Source of the DNA: Haliclystus octoradiatus
Taxonomy: Eukaryota; Cnidaria; Staurozoa; Stauromedusae; Haliclystidae
NCBI GenBank assembly: GCA_916610825.1
Contig: OU744450.1
Span: 19,026,814 to 19,090,813, forward strand
Reading direction: 5' to 3'
DNA: 64,000 bases
Below the pieces are notes generated by a model. It was not told the origin of the DNA and did not search any database. It worked only from the letters and a program-made list of their open reading frames with translations. Shown in pieces: positions 35,491-46,400 of this stretch (positions within the stretch are counted from its first letter, which is position 1; each line of letters starts with the position of its first letter). A program made the translations under genes and the position numbers.

Positions 35491-36116
35491 GTCGCCTCAC
35501 CTTGCCGGACTGGTCCATCTCATGTAAACAAGCCGTTAGGTGGCTGTGTGACATGATTGGTGCTTCTTGCAGTTGGCTTGCACCTCAATGATGTGCTTAC
35601 TGCATGAATTGTGACATCTTCTTGAGACCATCAAGGTTGATTCAGGACCATAATAAAAACGGAGAAAGCGACGGTTGTGCCACATTGCAAACGGGCATCA
35701 TACGATTTAGTACTCTAGTAGAACCGTTGTTGTCCTTTGATTGAGAGGATCTATCGAATTTTGTCCCATCGATGAGATATTTGATCTTTGATACAAACAG
35801 ATTCGTCAGAAAACAGAGAACAAAGGTTGAGAGCATATTGATGATGTGATGGGGTTTTGCTTTCTCGCTCAATTAATAGCTTTTTATCTGCTTCTTGAAG
35901 TAGAGGTATTATATCTGCAATAGTGAATGGGACGGAATTGATTGGCAAGCGAGTGCATATACAGGCTTCCCAAATATACGTTGGCATAGATTCAATCCAT
36001 CATTACGTGTTGTGGAATTCATTTCTCAGACAGCAGGACCACCGTGACTATTGGTTGTAGGGAGAGGATGGATCGTGATTTTGATCACTCTTGACAAAAT
36101 TACTTGAATTTGAGGT

Positions 36117-36256
36117 TGCTTGCAGACAGGCAAGGAACATTTAGACAAGGAACAGATAGTGCAAAGCCAGGCGAGGAACATTTAACTAATTTCCATAGGG
36201 AGAAGATACAGCTCTCTTCGATAAATCTGAGAGTGAGAAGATACTGATCCACCTCT
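36117..36256. repeat. Dispersed repeat copy 1 (pair with 40095-40250)
   Basis: Shares AACTAATTTCCATAGG, ACAGCTCTCTTCGAT and CTGATCCACCT with 40095-40250 in the same orientation. Boundaries are approximate and the class is unknown. Confidence 0.6.
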
Positions 36257-37209
36257 ACTTGTAAGAACCCTGTATGAGGTAATGCGGTTTCTCCTCTAAA
36301 TGTCCAAAGCCTTGCTTCTAACGCGTAAGAAGACATGCTTACATGTTTCTCCTTGAAGCTTTAATCTATTCAATCTTTTGTAATGCTTTATCCTCGGGCT
36401 ATTTGGTTCGCGAAGTTGTCAAACAAACGAATGTCTCAAGATGAACGCTAAAAAATAAATTTACAACCCGTGTCGAAATAATTATGAAGTTTAAATAGAA
36501 TTGAATATACAACAGCGCTCTTTATACTCGGAGAAGGAGTTCTCGGAAGGAGAATAGAAGTGTGTTTGTTGTAACAGGCAGCAAAGTAAATCCAAGTAAC
36601 GGTTTAGAAGGAATAGACATCGGCAGCTATTACAATAAGAATGGATAAGATCGCATATATATATAGAATGAGAGTCAAAATGAAACATACACTACTCTAA
36701 AGTTTCATCGCATCATGTGGGATTGCACAGGATTGATTAATTATAGCATTAAATATCTCTATATTAATAGTACTGTCTGTTTGTATATCTATGATCAGCC
36801 GAGCTAGATGTTTCTCAAGTTTTGACTTCAAGCTTCTATGTTGAAATAAGGCGCCTGATGATCACGTTTTGTATCATGTGGAGCATTAATTATAGCGTAT
36901 AGAGCTTTTTCACATCGGCCTTGTTGGTGTGGCATAACAACATTTATCCCGATGTCAAGGTCTTTTCAAAATACATCATATTCATATCATCATTTATTCA
37001 GAAAACCTTTAAGTTATACATAACATTTTTTCAAAGGACTGATACATGTTGCATACATAGCTAAGTTAACAAGAAAACAGACATTGAGTAATAATAGGGG
37101 TTTGAATAACAGAAAGATAAGTATAAAATATCTTAAAAACGTAAGTGCTTTTCAAGGAGACATTTGAAAGTATGCCTGACTTGGACTTCCTTCATTGCAG
37201 ACGGTAGAT

Positions 37210-38720
37210 CATTCTACTTATGTGCATTGTGCACCATCAGCTTGAAATGAATGGCGATGGCTCGACTTGATGTAGATGTCATTGTGGGCCTGAGATCTTG
37301 TTCTGGTGGAATACGGTAGTTGGAAAAAGTCGGGAAGTAAAGGAGGTGCTAATTTGAATTTAATTTTATGAGTGAACATTAGCTGACGCGATGTTACTCC
37401 GTCTCTAACAGAAAGCCAAAAACCTAGTTGGCTTTGCATATCAGAGACACGATTGCGATAGTTACAGCGGAGCAATGTCCATTGGGAACCTGTGAAAAAG
37501 CTCTATTAAATCTGGCATGGCTCATCTTTGATTCTCATTCTGTAAGCGAAGGGATTATTTTCATTGGGTCTGTATCAAGAAATGTTGTGGTATTATTTTT
37601 GTTATTTTATTTCTGTTATAAAAATGACATGGATATCGATTATGTGCTGCCTATTTTGTATATATTGCAGCTACTTTAGAAGGTTCCGTGCATTACGGAA
37701 CTGTTGATGTGGAGAACAGCTAAAACTCTTTCCATGTAACATCTCATCTGAGCTAACAAATTAGGCGACACTGCTGATATCTGGTAGATGCATATTAATG
37801 CTTGTAAACATTATACACATAAAATTATATGGCGTTAACTGTATAGATCACAAAGCTAAATTGTAGTGTAATAAATAGCCAGAAGTAAGAGCTTGTCGTC
37901 TGCTGCTATGTCGCGATTGTACTTAATTACACAATTTTGAGAACTATTGACTTAGGATGTGCAGCATACCTATACATTTGCGAATGTATTGCTTACTTAC
38001 TAGTTCGGTAGTTTGAGCATTCTGATATGGCACTGATGTTTTTTTCATGTGGTGAATTTTTCATCACATTAACCAACAATCTTACGCTGAGATATAAATT
38101 GTATTCCTTGTGAAAGCCATGATTGATTTTTCTATAGAAATTCAATTGTTTAGCTAGAATTACATTACTATTCAAGAGTTTTTAATAAAACTCATACGCA
38201 CGAATCTATTTTGTATTCTTCTATTAGTTTATTTTTGTTCCGGGGATCTGACAGATCTTTATTTATCAATTTTCATTGTTGGGAAAATAGAGAGGCCTTA
38301 TCAAGACAACGTTGGAGTCCTTCGGGAGTTTCGGGAAATAAAACAATATCATCATGCACTAATTCAGTGGCACGAGAAAGTCCATAATGGTAGCTCGCTC
38401 AAAGGGTCTATTCATCGGCAGGCAAAAGACAGTTGATTTTTGATGAAGCCTTAAAATCGGATTTGTATGACTGCATGAAAGATTTTTCGCAAGATCGTTT
38501 ATAAAAATATTAAAAGGGTTGGGCTGAGTATGCAACTTTGACGGACTCCGGCGGACATAAAAATGAATCTGTTAGTTGGTTTATTGTTGTAATTTAAAGA
38601 TGCGATATTATTCGTGTAAAGGATTTTGATCAGCTTGAAATTGAGCCACCTATTTTAAACTGAACCAAAATCTTTCTTAAGGTCAATGAAGCAAGTATAA
38701 AATTTCTTGTTGCATGTTGT
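37210..38720 (-). pseudogene. Degenerate LINE (Jockey/CR1-like) reverse transcriptase
   Basis: Reading leftwards on the minus strand: FIDLKKDFGSV (about 38690), resembling the first RT motif (F-x-DLKKAFDSV); MSAGVRQSCILSPTLL (about 38530), resembling GVRQGC-x-LSP; and at 37218-37475 a tail with LGFWLSVRDGVTSRQLMFTHKI and LAPPLLPDFF, like the segment after the RT in CR1/Jockey elements. Stops and frame shifts are frequent and the F-x-DD box was not found. One truncated element of about 1.5 kb. Confidence 0.6.
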
Positions 38721-38724
38721 AATT

Positions 38725-40090
38725 AGAAGTTATGGTTTTCAAACAGAAAAGATGGTCAGCTGCTCGTTACTGGTTGGAATCCAGCTTGTAAATTGCTTAA
38801 GACATTATTATCCATTTAAGAAATCGGAAAATCTAATTAGTGCAAAATTTCAAAAACTGTTTTTACAAGAACTCTTGTTAATGAAATTTTGGTCTAGGTC
38901 TGAAATTCCTTGCGTTTTTTCCCAGTATATTTATTTATAGGAATCATTGGAATTCGAATTGATTATAAATGTAAATTTTCAAAATTTCTAGACTTTGATT
39001 CAAGTCTGAGTCATTCCTTCTGAGAATCCTGATTAATTATCAATGACTGAATCACAGATCATATAAAAATCATGATGGATTTCTTTGGTATAGCTAGCTA
39101 TATGGTGTGTGCATACACGGCCAGATACTTCTATTCCATTGATCATATCTATATTTGTGGACTACGGCACTATTAAGCAGTGCTTACATTATCCCTGCCC
39201 TGGACCATGCGTGGAACAAAAGTATCTATATAAGGAGTTGCAATTTTGCAATGTTTATTCATGTCATTCATTTCCTATCTTTTTTAAAAACAAAGTTTAT
39301 GAGATCAATCATTGAGGCTAAAATTACTAGCATTTGATGAACAAATTTAAGAAATTAGCGAGGCTAAACTTTTTATCAAATTTATTGACACAAACTGAAA
39401 TTAGCAATTGAAGACTGCGAAAGTACAGTAAATGAAACAGAAATAATACAGAAATATATTATTCAGGCATTGGATTTAGAGAGCACGCTTGGTCTTATAG
39501 AAAAATTTTACAGAATCAAGTACCACCGATCACGTCAAATTAAGTCATGTGGCATTATAGAGGTCATGTGACATGTACATATATGAAAAATATTTCGAGT
39601 GCTCAATGAGAAATGTCTGTGGAAGGCGATGCGGTTTTGAATACTAGTTTGTTCAGTTTTTACTTTCAGACAACTTCCTTGTTACAAGATTGATCATGTT
39701 TTATTGTTTCCTTTCCTATCGAAACTCAACAACATCATATCATAGGTTTAGACTGTTTTGCACACATCGACCAGAAACTGTGAAGCCTCGTTCAACTTTC
39801 AGAAGCGCACACCGCCACTAGATAAATAAACATCCGTTCAATTTTTAAAAATAATTTTTAATTTCATTCATTGTGCTTCAGGAAGTGGAAAATAAAACAG
39901 ATCAGAAAGCTCTTTATGGAAAATAATGTGTTTGCTTTATCCGTAACAATGACAACAATATAAAATAAGCATTGTATAGATCCATTAATGAAATTATTTG
40001 CTTTTCCTGAAATAAAATATTTACAAAGAAATGATATAGTTATTAGCACTTTTTTGCGAAATTTAACATTAAAGATCATTAAACGTTTGC
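38725..40090. other. Gene-free stretch
   Basis: No exon, RNA gene or repeat end recognised in this part of the interval between the LINE relic and the repeat at 40095. Confidence 0.3.
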
Positions 40091-40094
40091 AAAC

Positions 40095-40250
40095 CTAGAG
40101 AGAGATCTTGCATACAAGTACACGCATGGTACAAAGCCAGACCATGAATATTTAACTAATTTCCATAGGAAGAAACTCACAGCTCTCTTCGATCAATCTG
40201 AGAGTGAGATTTAAACTGATCCACCTATCCTTGTAAGAGCCCTGGGTTTA
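40095..40250. repeat. Dispersed repeat copy 2 (pair with 36117-36256)
   Basis: Direct-orientation relative of 36117-36256, with small gaps and substitutions. Confidence 0.6.
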
Positions 40251-40265
40251 AAATTGTGTAGAATA

Positions 40266-40330
40266 TAGCCTGCGTACCAGCCCCGAGGTTTTTCTGAAAC
40301 CATAAAGCCTCGGTGCTGGTACGCAGGCTA
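40266..40330. mobile_element. 65-bp hairpin with hAT-MITE ends
   Basis: TAGCCTGCGTACCAGC at the left and GCTGGTACGCAGGCTA at the right are perfect inverted repeats. The arms extend to CCGAGG/CCTCGG around a short loop. The outer TAGCCTGCGTAC matches the ends of the MITE at 19420-19797. No 8-bp target duplication is visible. Confidence 0.6.
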
Positions 40331-40334
40331 CAGT

Positions 40335-42025
40335 AGTTTACGGCTGATTATTGTAGCCATTGTCTTCAATTACATGTTATGATTGTTTAATTGGATGAGA
40401 AAAAATGTTGCTATTCCAACAGATGTTTAGAACTTTTCCGAAATAATAAGAGCATCAAACCCATAGCCCTGTAAGTGCCAACAAATCCAAGCTGTAACAA
40501 ACCAAGCCTGATAGAATAGAATAAATAGGATTTAAAAGGAGACAGGGGGGACATTGTGAGACAAACTGAATTGCTGAGGATAATGTACGACAGATTCATC
40601 ATAATATTACCAAGATCGTATAATGAGAACTATAGTCCTGATTATATTATCTTGATATTGCCTATAGCTACCACATATGGATTCTGGTATTCATCGAATA
40701 GAAAGTTTTTCTTGGTATACAAAATTTGACGTATGTCTATTTACAATGTATAAACCCAACCACAATAGCTACTTTAACTGTGGTATGTATTTGCTTCGTA
40801 CATGAGTCTATTATATCTATAGAATATGCAACGCTCAACTTAGGAGGTCAATGCCTTTATTCAAGTACAATTAATATGCAGACTGTACAATACTAGTACT
40901 AAAGCTATATAGGCTTTCATGTGTTATGTCTGCCTATAGCAATAATAGTATCGGTGATCTAATATAGGCATTGGCTGCGATGTAATAATATTCAAGAAAA
41001 TATAGGGTAAAAAGAACACCTGTGAAGTATTCATATAAAACACTACGATTAAAGATCGATAATTCATATTCATTGTGAACGATCCTGTGGTGTACTCTAT
41101 AGATAATGTATCTCTTTAATTGTTATTAAATTTGTTTTGTTAAAGTTCAGAAAATTAATGAAGAATTGATGCAGTACTAGTTTGCCAGTATTGTAAATAG
41201 GACCGGCACCAAGTTTTTAGGATAGATTAATTAGTGTGCTTCACTATGGTGATCAAACTCTAAACCAATCACATTGATCGAATAATTTTAGTTATAATAC
41301 AGTGAAGAATATTCAATTCTATGATTTTGAGACAGCTGAATTTATCATTACATATAAAAAAGGCAGAGAGTCTCATGACATGATCGATCCTGATCTTTAT
41401 CTGAATTTCAATTGCAGTTGAACGGATCCGTGATGTCATCATCGGATATTACGATATTTGACAATTAAGGCATACGCCACAGATCTACAGCCCAGTACGT
41501 TAAGCGTATTGCTTGACTCTGTAGAGAAAGACATTATCTGTGGTCTCCAAAATCTTAACTTTCTATTTTTACATATTATGGAACAATGAATTGGCTATTT
41601 TAGGAAAAGTAAACAACAGAACGCATCTAAATATGTTTTTAAAAACATTACTTGTTATGATCTAAGCATATTTAGCCAAACCAAATTAAATAGTGTATGT
41701 ATGGCATTTCCATTACATCAGTGGTAACTTTGAAAAATAATTTTGAATTGTGGGCAAATAATTGAGGAAATAGTCTGCGATCTAGTTTCCATCGCTTCAT
41801 TGTAAGACTGATTTATTTAAATATCAAACAATGTAGAGTTTCGTGGGTTTCATCCTGAGAAAATTGATTTGGGAAATGCTACAGGCTGTATACATCCTAT
41901 TACTTAATGTTAGAGGTCGCGTCCTGCACGCTGTAAACAATTTTAACGTAGACAATCAAGGCGACACAGTCTGTCGGTAGTACGTCACGACGATAAACAA
42001 TAACTATATGCCTGGCAGCATAGAC
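40335..42025. other. Gene-free stretch before ankyrin gene 2
   Basis: No coding, RNA or repeat feature recognised. The last part should contain distal regulatory sequence of the gene at 42211. Confidence 0.3.
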
Positions 42026-42031
42026 TTCAGT

Positions 42032-42088
42032 ATTGGAACGGAGCGTTATGATTGGCTCAGCACCAACTTAGCTTGAAAGTATAAAAGG
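42032..42088 (+). promoter_or_regulatory. Putative core promoter of ankyrin gene 2 (CCAAT + TATA)
   Basis: TATAAAAGG lies at 42080-42088, a textbook TATA box. Two inverted CCAAT boxes (ATTGG at 42032-42036 and 42051-42055) precede it. Transcription should start near 42110, giving a 5' leader of about 100 nt before the ATG. Confidence 0.65.
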
Positions 42089-42210
42089 CACACATGAGCT
42101 GAGAATAAAATCAAATCGGCATTGCTCTGCAATTGCGATACTTGTCTTTACGTACTTACAAATTTGATTCTGTGATATCGCTTCTTTAGTCTTGTTAAAA
42201 AATATATCTC

Positions 42211-42828
42211 ATGATGGTTAAATCAAATCAACTAGCAGAGAGTAACAACATCATGGCACGAGGACGGAAATCACAGTGTAATGAACACAGTACAACGATC
42301 CAACGAGATAACTCACAAAGTATCAGCCGTAACAGAGCACGACGACGACGTAATCTAGCTAATCGCTCACATTCTGCTGATGATTCCCTTAATATGAACA
42401 GTTACAATTTACGAAGATCATCTATTAATAGAAGTAAATCAACATGTAGAAGACGCTCAAGAAAAACAATATGTATACCAACAAGAAAAAGATCACAATC
42501 GATGAAAACAGAATCTATACAACTTAATTTACATTATGCCGTTCTTGGTAATGATATAGAATTAGTTGAAAGATTACTTGATGACCATACTATTGACATT
42601 GATGATACTATTACAAACGGTATCGCATTATTACACGTTGCAGCATTAAATGGCTGCATAGAGAGTTTAACCCTTTTGATTCAACATGGAGCGTGTATTG
42701 ATGTTAAAGACTCTGAAGAACACACACCTCTCGAATATGCTGTTTTAGCGGCGCAATTTGACTGCGCGTCATTATTAATACAAAATGGTGCCAACGTAGA
42801 CAAAATCAAAGATGGACAAACGATGTAA
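42211..42828 (+). CDS. Short ankyrin-repeat protein 2
   Basis: The single-exon frame has 205 residues; the start is the first of two adjacent ATG codons. Residues 1-104 are strongly basic with Arg/Ser clusters (NRARRRRN, STCRRRSRKT, TRKRSQS), likely nuclear or nucleic-acid-facing, but without a known domain. About 105-202 form one weaker and two clear ankyrin repeats (LHVAALNGCIESLTLL, then HTPLEYAVLAAQFDC). It ends five residues after the last shared helix, at KIKDGQTM. It is a tandem paralogue of the gene at 28936, same strand, 13 kb away. The TATA box, lack of introns and AU-rich 3' sequence suggest a regulated transcript. The partner is unknown; it could be a small PP1- or transcription-factor-binding adaptor. 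Confidence 0.85.
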   Translation: MMVKSNQLAESNNIMARGRKSQCNEHSTTIQRDNSQSISRNRARRRRNLANRSHSADDSLNMNSYNLRRSSINRSKSTCRRRSRKTICIPTRKRSQSMKTESIQLNLHYAVLGNDIELVERLLDDHTIDIDDTITNGIALLHVAALNGCIESLTLLIQHGACIDVKDSEEHTPLEYAVLAAQFDCASLLIQNGANVDKIKDGQTM

Positions 42829-42844
42829 ATCAAACAACATATAT

Positions 42845-42850
42845 AATAAA
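42845..42850 (+). terminator. Possible polyadenylation signal
   Basis: AATAAA 17 nt after the stop codon of ankyrin gene 2. If it is the only one used, the 3' UTR is very short. Weaker signals farther downstream (ATAAAA near 42991) would include the AU-rich element. Confidence 0.35.
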
Positions 42851-42971
42851 TATGTTTTTATACACATTTTATCTTCCTATTAAACATATATATATATATC
42901 TATATATATAAAGTGATTCCTTAAATGAATGTTATTGTTAAACCAAAGATATATTATACAGATAAATCAGA

Positions 42972-42990
42972 GTTTATTTATTTATTTATC
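42972..42990 (+). promoter_or_regulatory. AU-rich element in putative 3' UTR
   Basis: GTTTATTTATTTATTTATC holds three overlapping ATTTA pentamers, the form of mRNA-destabilising AU-rich elements. It matters only if the transcript extends past the early AATAAA. Confidence 0.35.
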
Positions 42991-43230
42991 ATAAAATAAT
43001 TGCAAATATATACAAAATCAATCTAAAACTTATTGTCTTCAGATTGTGTATAATTAATTGATTGAACTTTTTGATTGTTCATTGATACGGGTTTGATTAC
43101 AATATACGGCTACATAGAACCTAATAAATGATATAGGTCTAATGATATGTTGGATGTGGGTTTGGTATCCTGTTCATTATAATTCACAGTCAGAACGTAT
43201 ATTGCTGATCAGACGTAATATAGCCAATAA

Positions 43231-43622
43231 GGGACCGCTCATTATTTCTGACTGGGGCTAGGGCCAAATAGTTCCAATTATTCCGCTATATATTCCTTTT
43301 ACCCAGCCATAAACAACATCAACAATCTTTTTACCCAACCCTAAGTAAAATATCGGGGTGCCTTGTTTTTGGTACTCCATGAACAAGGATATGGAAGTTC
43401 TTGTTGTTCAAACTAGCAACCAAAATTGCTGGTTTACATGCAAATGAACTAAGCTAAAAATGCATCACTTCCTTCCTCTTTGTATTTTGGATGGAATTGG
43501 TGATATCATTGCATCAGCCATCATTTTTTTTTGTTTTACCCAACCTTTTTTGACAAAATTTTTTATCTACCCAACACCAATCTCTTCGGCCCCAACCCCG
43601 GTAATAAACAATGAGCGGTCCC
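43231..43622. mobile_element. PIF/Harbinger-type MITE
   Basis: GGGACCGCTCATT at the left and AATGAGCGGTCCC at the right are perfect inverted repeats, with weaker inverted similarity continuing to about 38 bp. TAA flanks both sides (43228-43230, 43623-43625). A 3-bp TAA/TTA duplication and G-rich ends fit PIF/Harbinger. 392 bp, non-coding. Confidence 0.75.
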
Positions 43623-43699
43623 TAAGCCACGAGTCAATCGGGGAGTCAATATACTCTATTATTGTTTGTTGAAATTATTCACGGCTCAATTCTGTGGGC

Positions 43700-46380
43700 C
43701 GGGTGGGCTATATATTACCTGAGGATTATATCTCAGATAGCCCGTATACAATAGAGCAAGATTGTCTGATTTACCCGGTAATTTATTGTCTTTTCTTCAT
43801 GTTTTTCTTGAGAAAAAGATTAACTATTGCGTGATCTTCATTTAATTTATCTCTCAGATGCTGTATTCTCTATATGAAAACAGTTCACAAGATTCAAGAG
43901 TAACTCTTAATTTCAATATTTTATAATTTTATAATTTAAATTTTAAAAACTGCCTGTTCTGCATCAAACACTATCTCTGATGATCCGCTTCTATGATATC
44001 ATTGGCCAACGATGATCGATTTTAATTTCTATTGTTTTAATTATTTTTCCACACAACCCGAGGATGCATCTACAATAAACCCACCTATGTTTGATTGAAG
44101 CTAATTTAATCTTGTTTCAAAAGATGTGATACTATATATTATAATAATGCCAAAGCGAGATAATAAGTAATCAATTATATTGAGCTGATGAGATAGAAAG
44201 TGAAAACTATTTGCTTACTCTTCTTTTTATGTAATTATAATACTGATATAATATAAAAGTATACTTAATGCTGTCCTTGCTGCTTTTTAATATTGCTCGT
44301 TGCCATAAATGCCTGATGCTCAAAAGAAATTGCCTGTATCATTTTTAAAATGCCTGATTGTTAAATCATCGGGTAAATTTTTACGTCTACTATTATTTAT
44401 CATTATAAATATTTTTAGTAGTGTTTTCCGTAAGGTTCCCGACATTTCAAAATATCCCGACCATTATTTGGTTTGGGTGAACGCCCCCGTTTATAGCAAT
44501 ATTTTAGTAGTTTTTGTATAATCTCGTATTTGTATCTATAAAATAATCGAATGCGATACTCATCACTGATTGGTTGATATTGATGTTTGTGTCAGGCTAA
44601 GCAAAATCGTAAAGTTACAGCTTTTGTCTTAAAGAACCAAAACGCAGCAAACTTGCAACAAAACAAAATGATGTTAATAAGAAGCAAGTGCTATGTTTGA
44701 TAGAGCACTCAAAAATAAGTTCATAAGTGCCCTCCTGCAGCTTACTTTGTTATATAGTCTTAAGTTATACATTTATCATACCGTCCTGTTTGAAAAGTGT
44801 TCATGTTATGCGTAAAAGTGCAGAAGAGCTATCTAGAATTGAAAAATCACAGCTAAATCAGGTATATTGTGAGTTATTTTGCAAGTTCCATGCCTTTCAT
44901 TACAATATTTCTTGGTCGTATATAGCTGAAACTTCAAGAACCAAGTTGATTTTCTGTTTTTTTTTCCTTCTAATGATTGATAATGAGGGATGAGGGTATA
45001 GATGATAGCGAATGCATGATGTTTACTTTGAAGCATTACATTTCTTGTTTCTTTATATATCGCCTTTTGAGGCACAACGGATGTTGAAAGAACTTTTTTT
45101 TTTTCTGTCAACACATGTCATTGTTGCGTTTTTACGCAGCGCGATTCTTTTCATTCCAAAATTGACCTTGAACCTTTATTTTGGATTTGGAGATACTTAT
45201 GTCCCTCTTTTTAAAACCAAAAAAGGAACGATAGCATTTTCCACAAGAGAGTTTGATCGTGATGTAAATGGCTTGCAGGATTCGAGTGAACAGTTGAATA
45301 TTTGATTAAAAAAAGTAGAACGATTCCACCTTTCGTCGTTTGTCGTGTACAAAGTTTCTTGTGGTGAATAATATCGTTCCTTTTTCATTTCAAAAAGTGG
45401 CTGAACACAAGGATCTCGAAAATACCATATTTAAAGTCAGTTTTGACAGGAAAACAGTCATGATGTATAAAAATGCAGCGATAACATGTACGGATAGAAA
45501 AAAGTTTTATCTAAATCCGTTGTGTCTCAAAAGTCGATATATACACTTCAACCATTATACAATATATATGTTCTATTTTGTATTTGATGGTCCAATCAAA
45601 TTATAATAGAATGACTAAAACCGATATAAGAAGACACAATATGACAGTTTGCGTTCGATCCATTAACCCATGTCATAACAGGCAGATAAAAAGGTTCAAA
45701 TAATCTTTTCCAGTTCTAAGAATAGTCTCATTCCCCATCTCCATCACTATAGGTTGTGGCTATAAAACATAACTCAGAAAATGAAATGGATTGAATAAGA
45801 AGATTAAATTCAAGGCGCTGCCTCAATCGAAGACCTGATTTATCCCGAGATGGGGAACCGAAGGAACAAAAAAGGATAATGTTACCAGTAATTCTAATTT
45901 CTGTCGAAATTGATTCGATTTCATCAAGGAAGGACAATGCGTTTCTTTTGGTACAGTCTGCAGGCCCCATATACGAGAGAATCGGTGAACATTTATATGG
46001 ACGAACGATATGTTGAGCTGATCCACATGAGTATCAGATTGATATCCCTCTCCGTAATGTAATTAGTGAACCGAACATCGTGTTATTCGGGTCTATGGTG
46101 ATTTACATTGAATTACAGTTGAATTAGATTGACTTTATTTTGATATCTCAACGAGCTTGGTTGCAATATTTTACTCTCGTATTTATATAGCTATAACCAC
46201 TCGCACAACAATCGGTGCTTTATGACTGAAATAAAATTATGCAAATTATGATTGAGATATGCGCACAAAGATCAGTAAACACACCAATAATATAAAAAAG
46301 AAGACAATTCAATTCAAAAATAGCACATTGAGTATAGACAATCTGAGTATTTTCTATACAAAGAAAGTTCTTAGTTTTGC
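43700..46380. other. Gene-free stretch with repeats
   Basis: Contains a dispersed repeat at about 45090-45330 (shared CAGCGCGA, CCAAAAAAGGAACGAT and ACAAGAGAGT with 58785-59050). No exon was recognised. Confidence 0.35.
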
Positions 46381-46400
46381 ATATTATAGAATTCACATAT

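Noticed and set aside
37428..37679. Plus-strand 83-codon frame opposite the LINE relic
   Set aside because: Partly antisense to the recognised LINE tail on the minus strand, with no motif of its own.
43460..43672. 70-codon frame with hydrophobic translation
   Set aside because: Runs across the right end of the PIF/Harbinger-type MITE, so not a gene.
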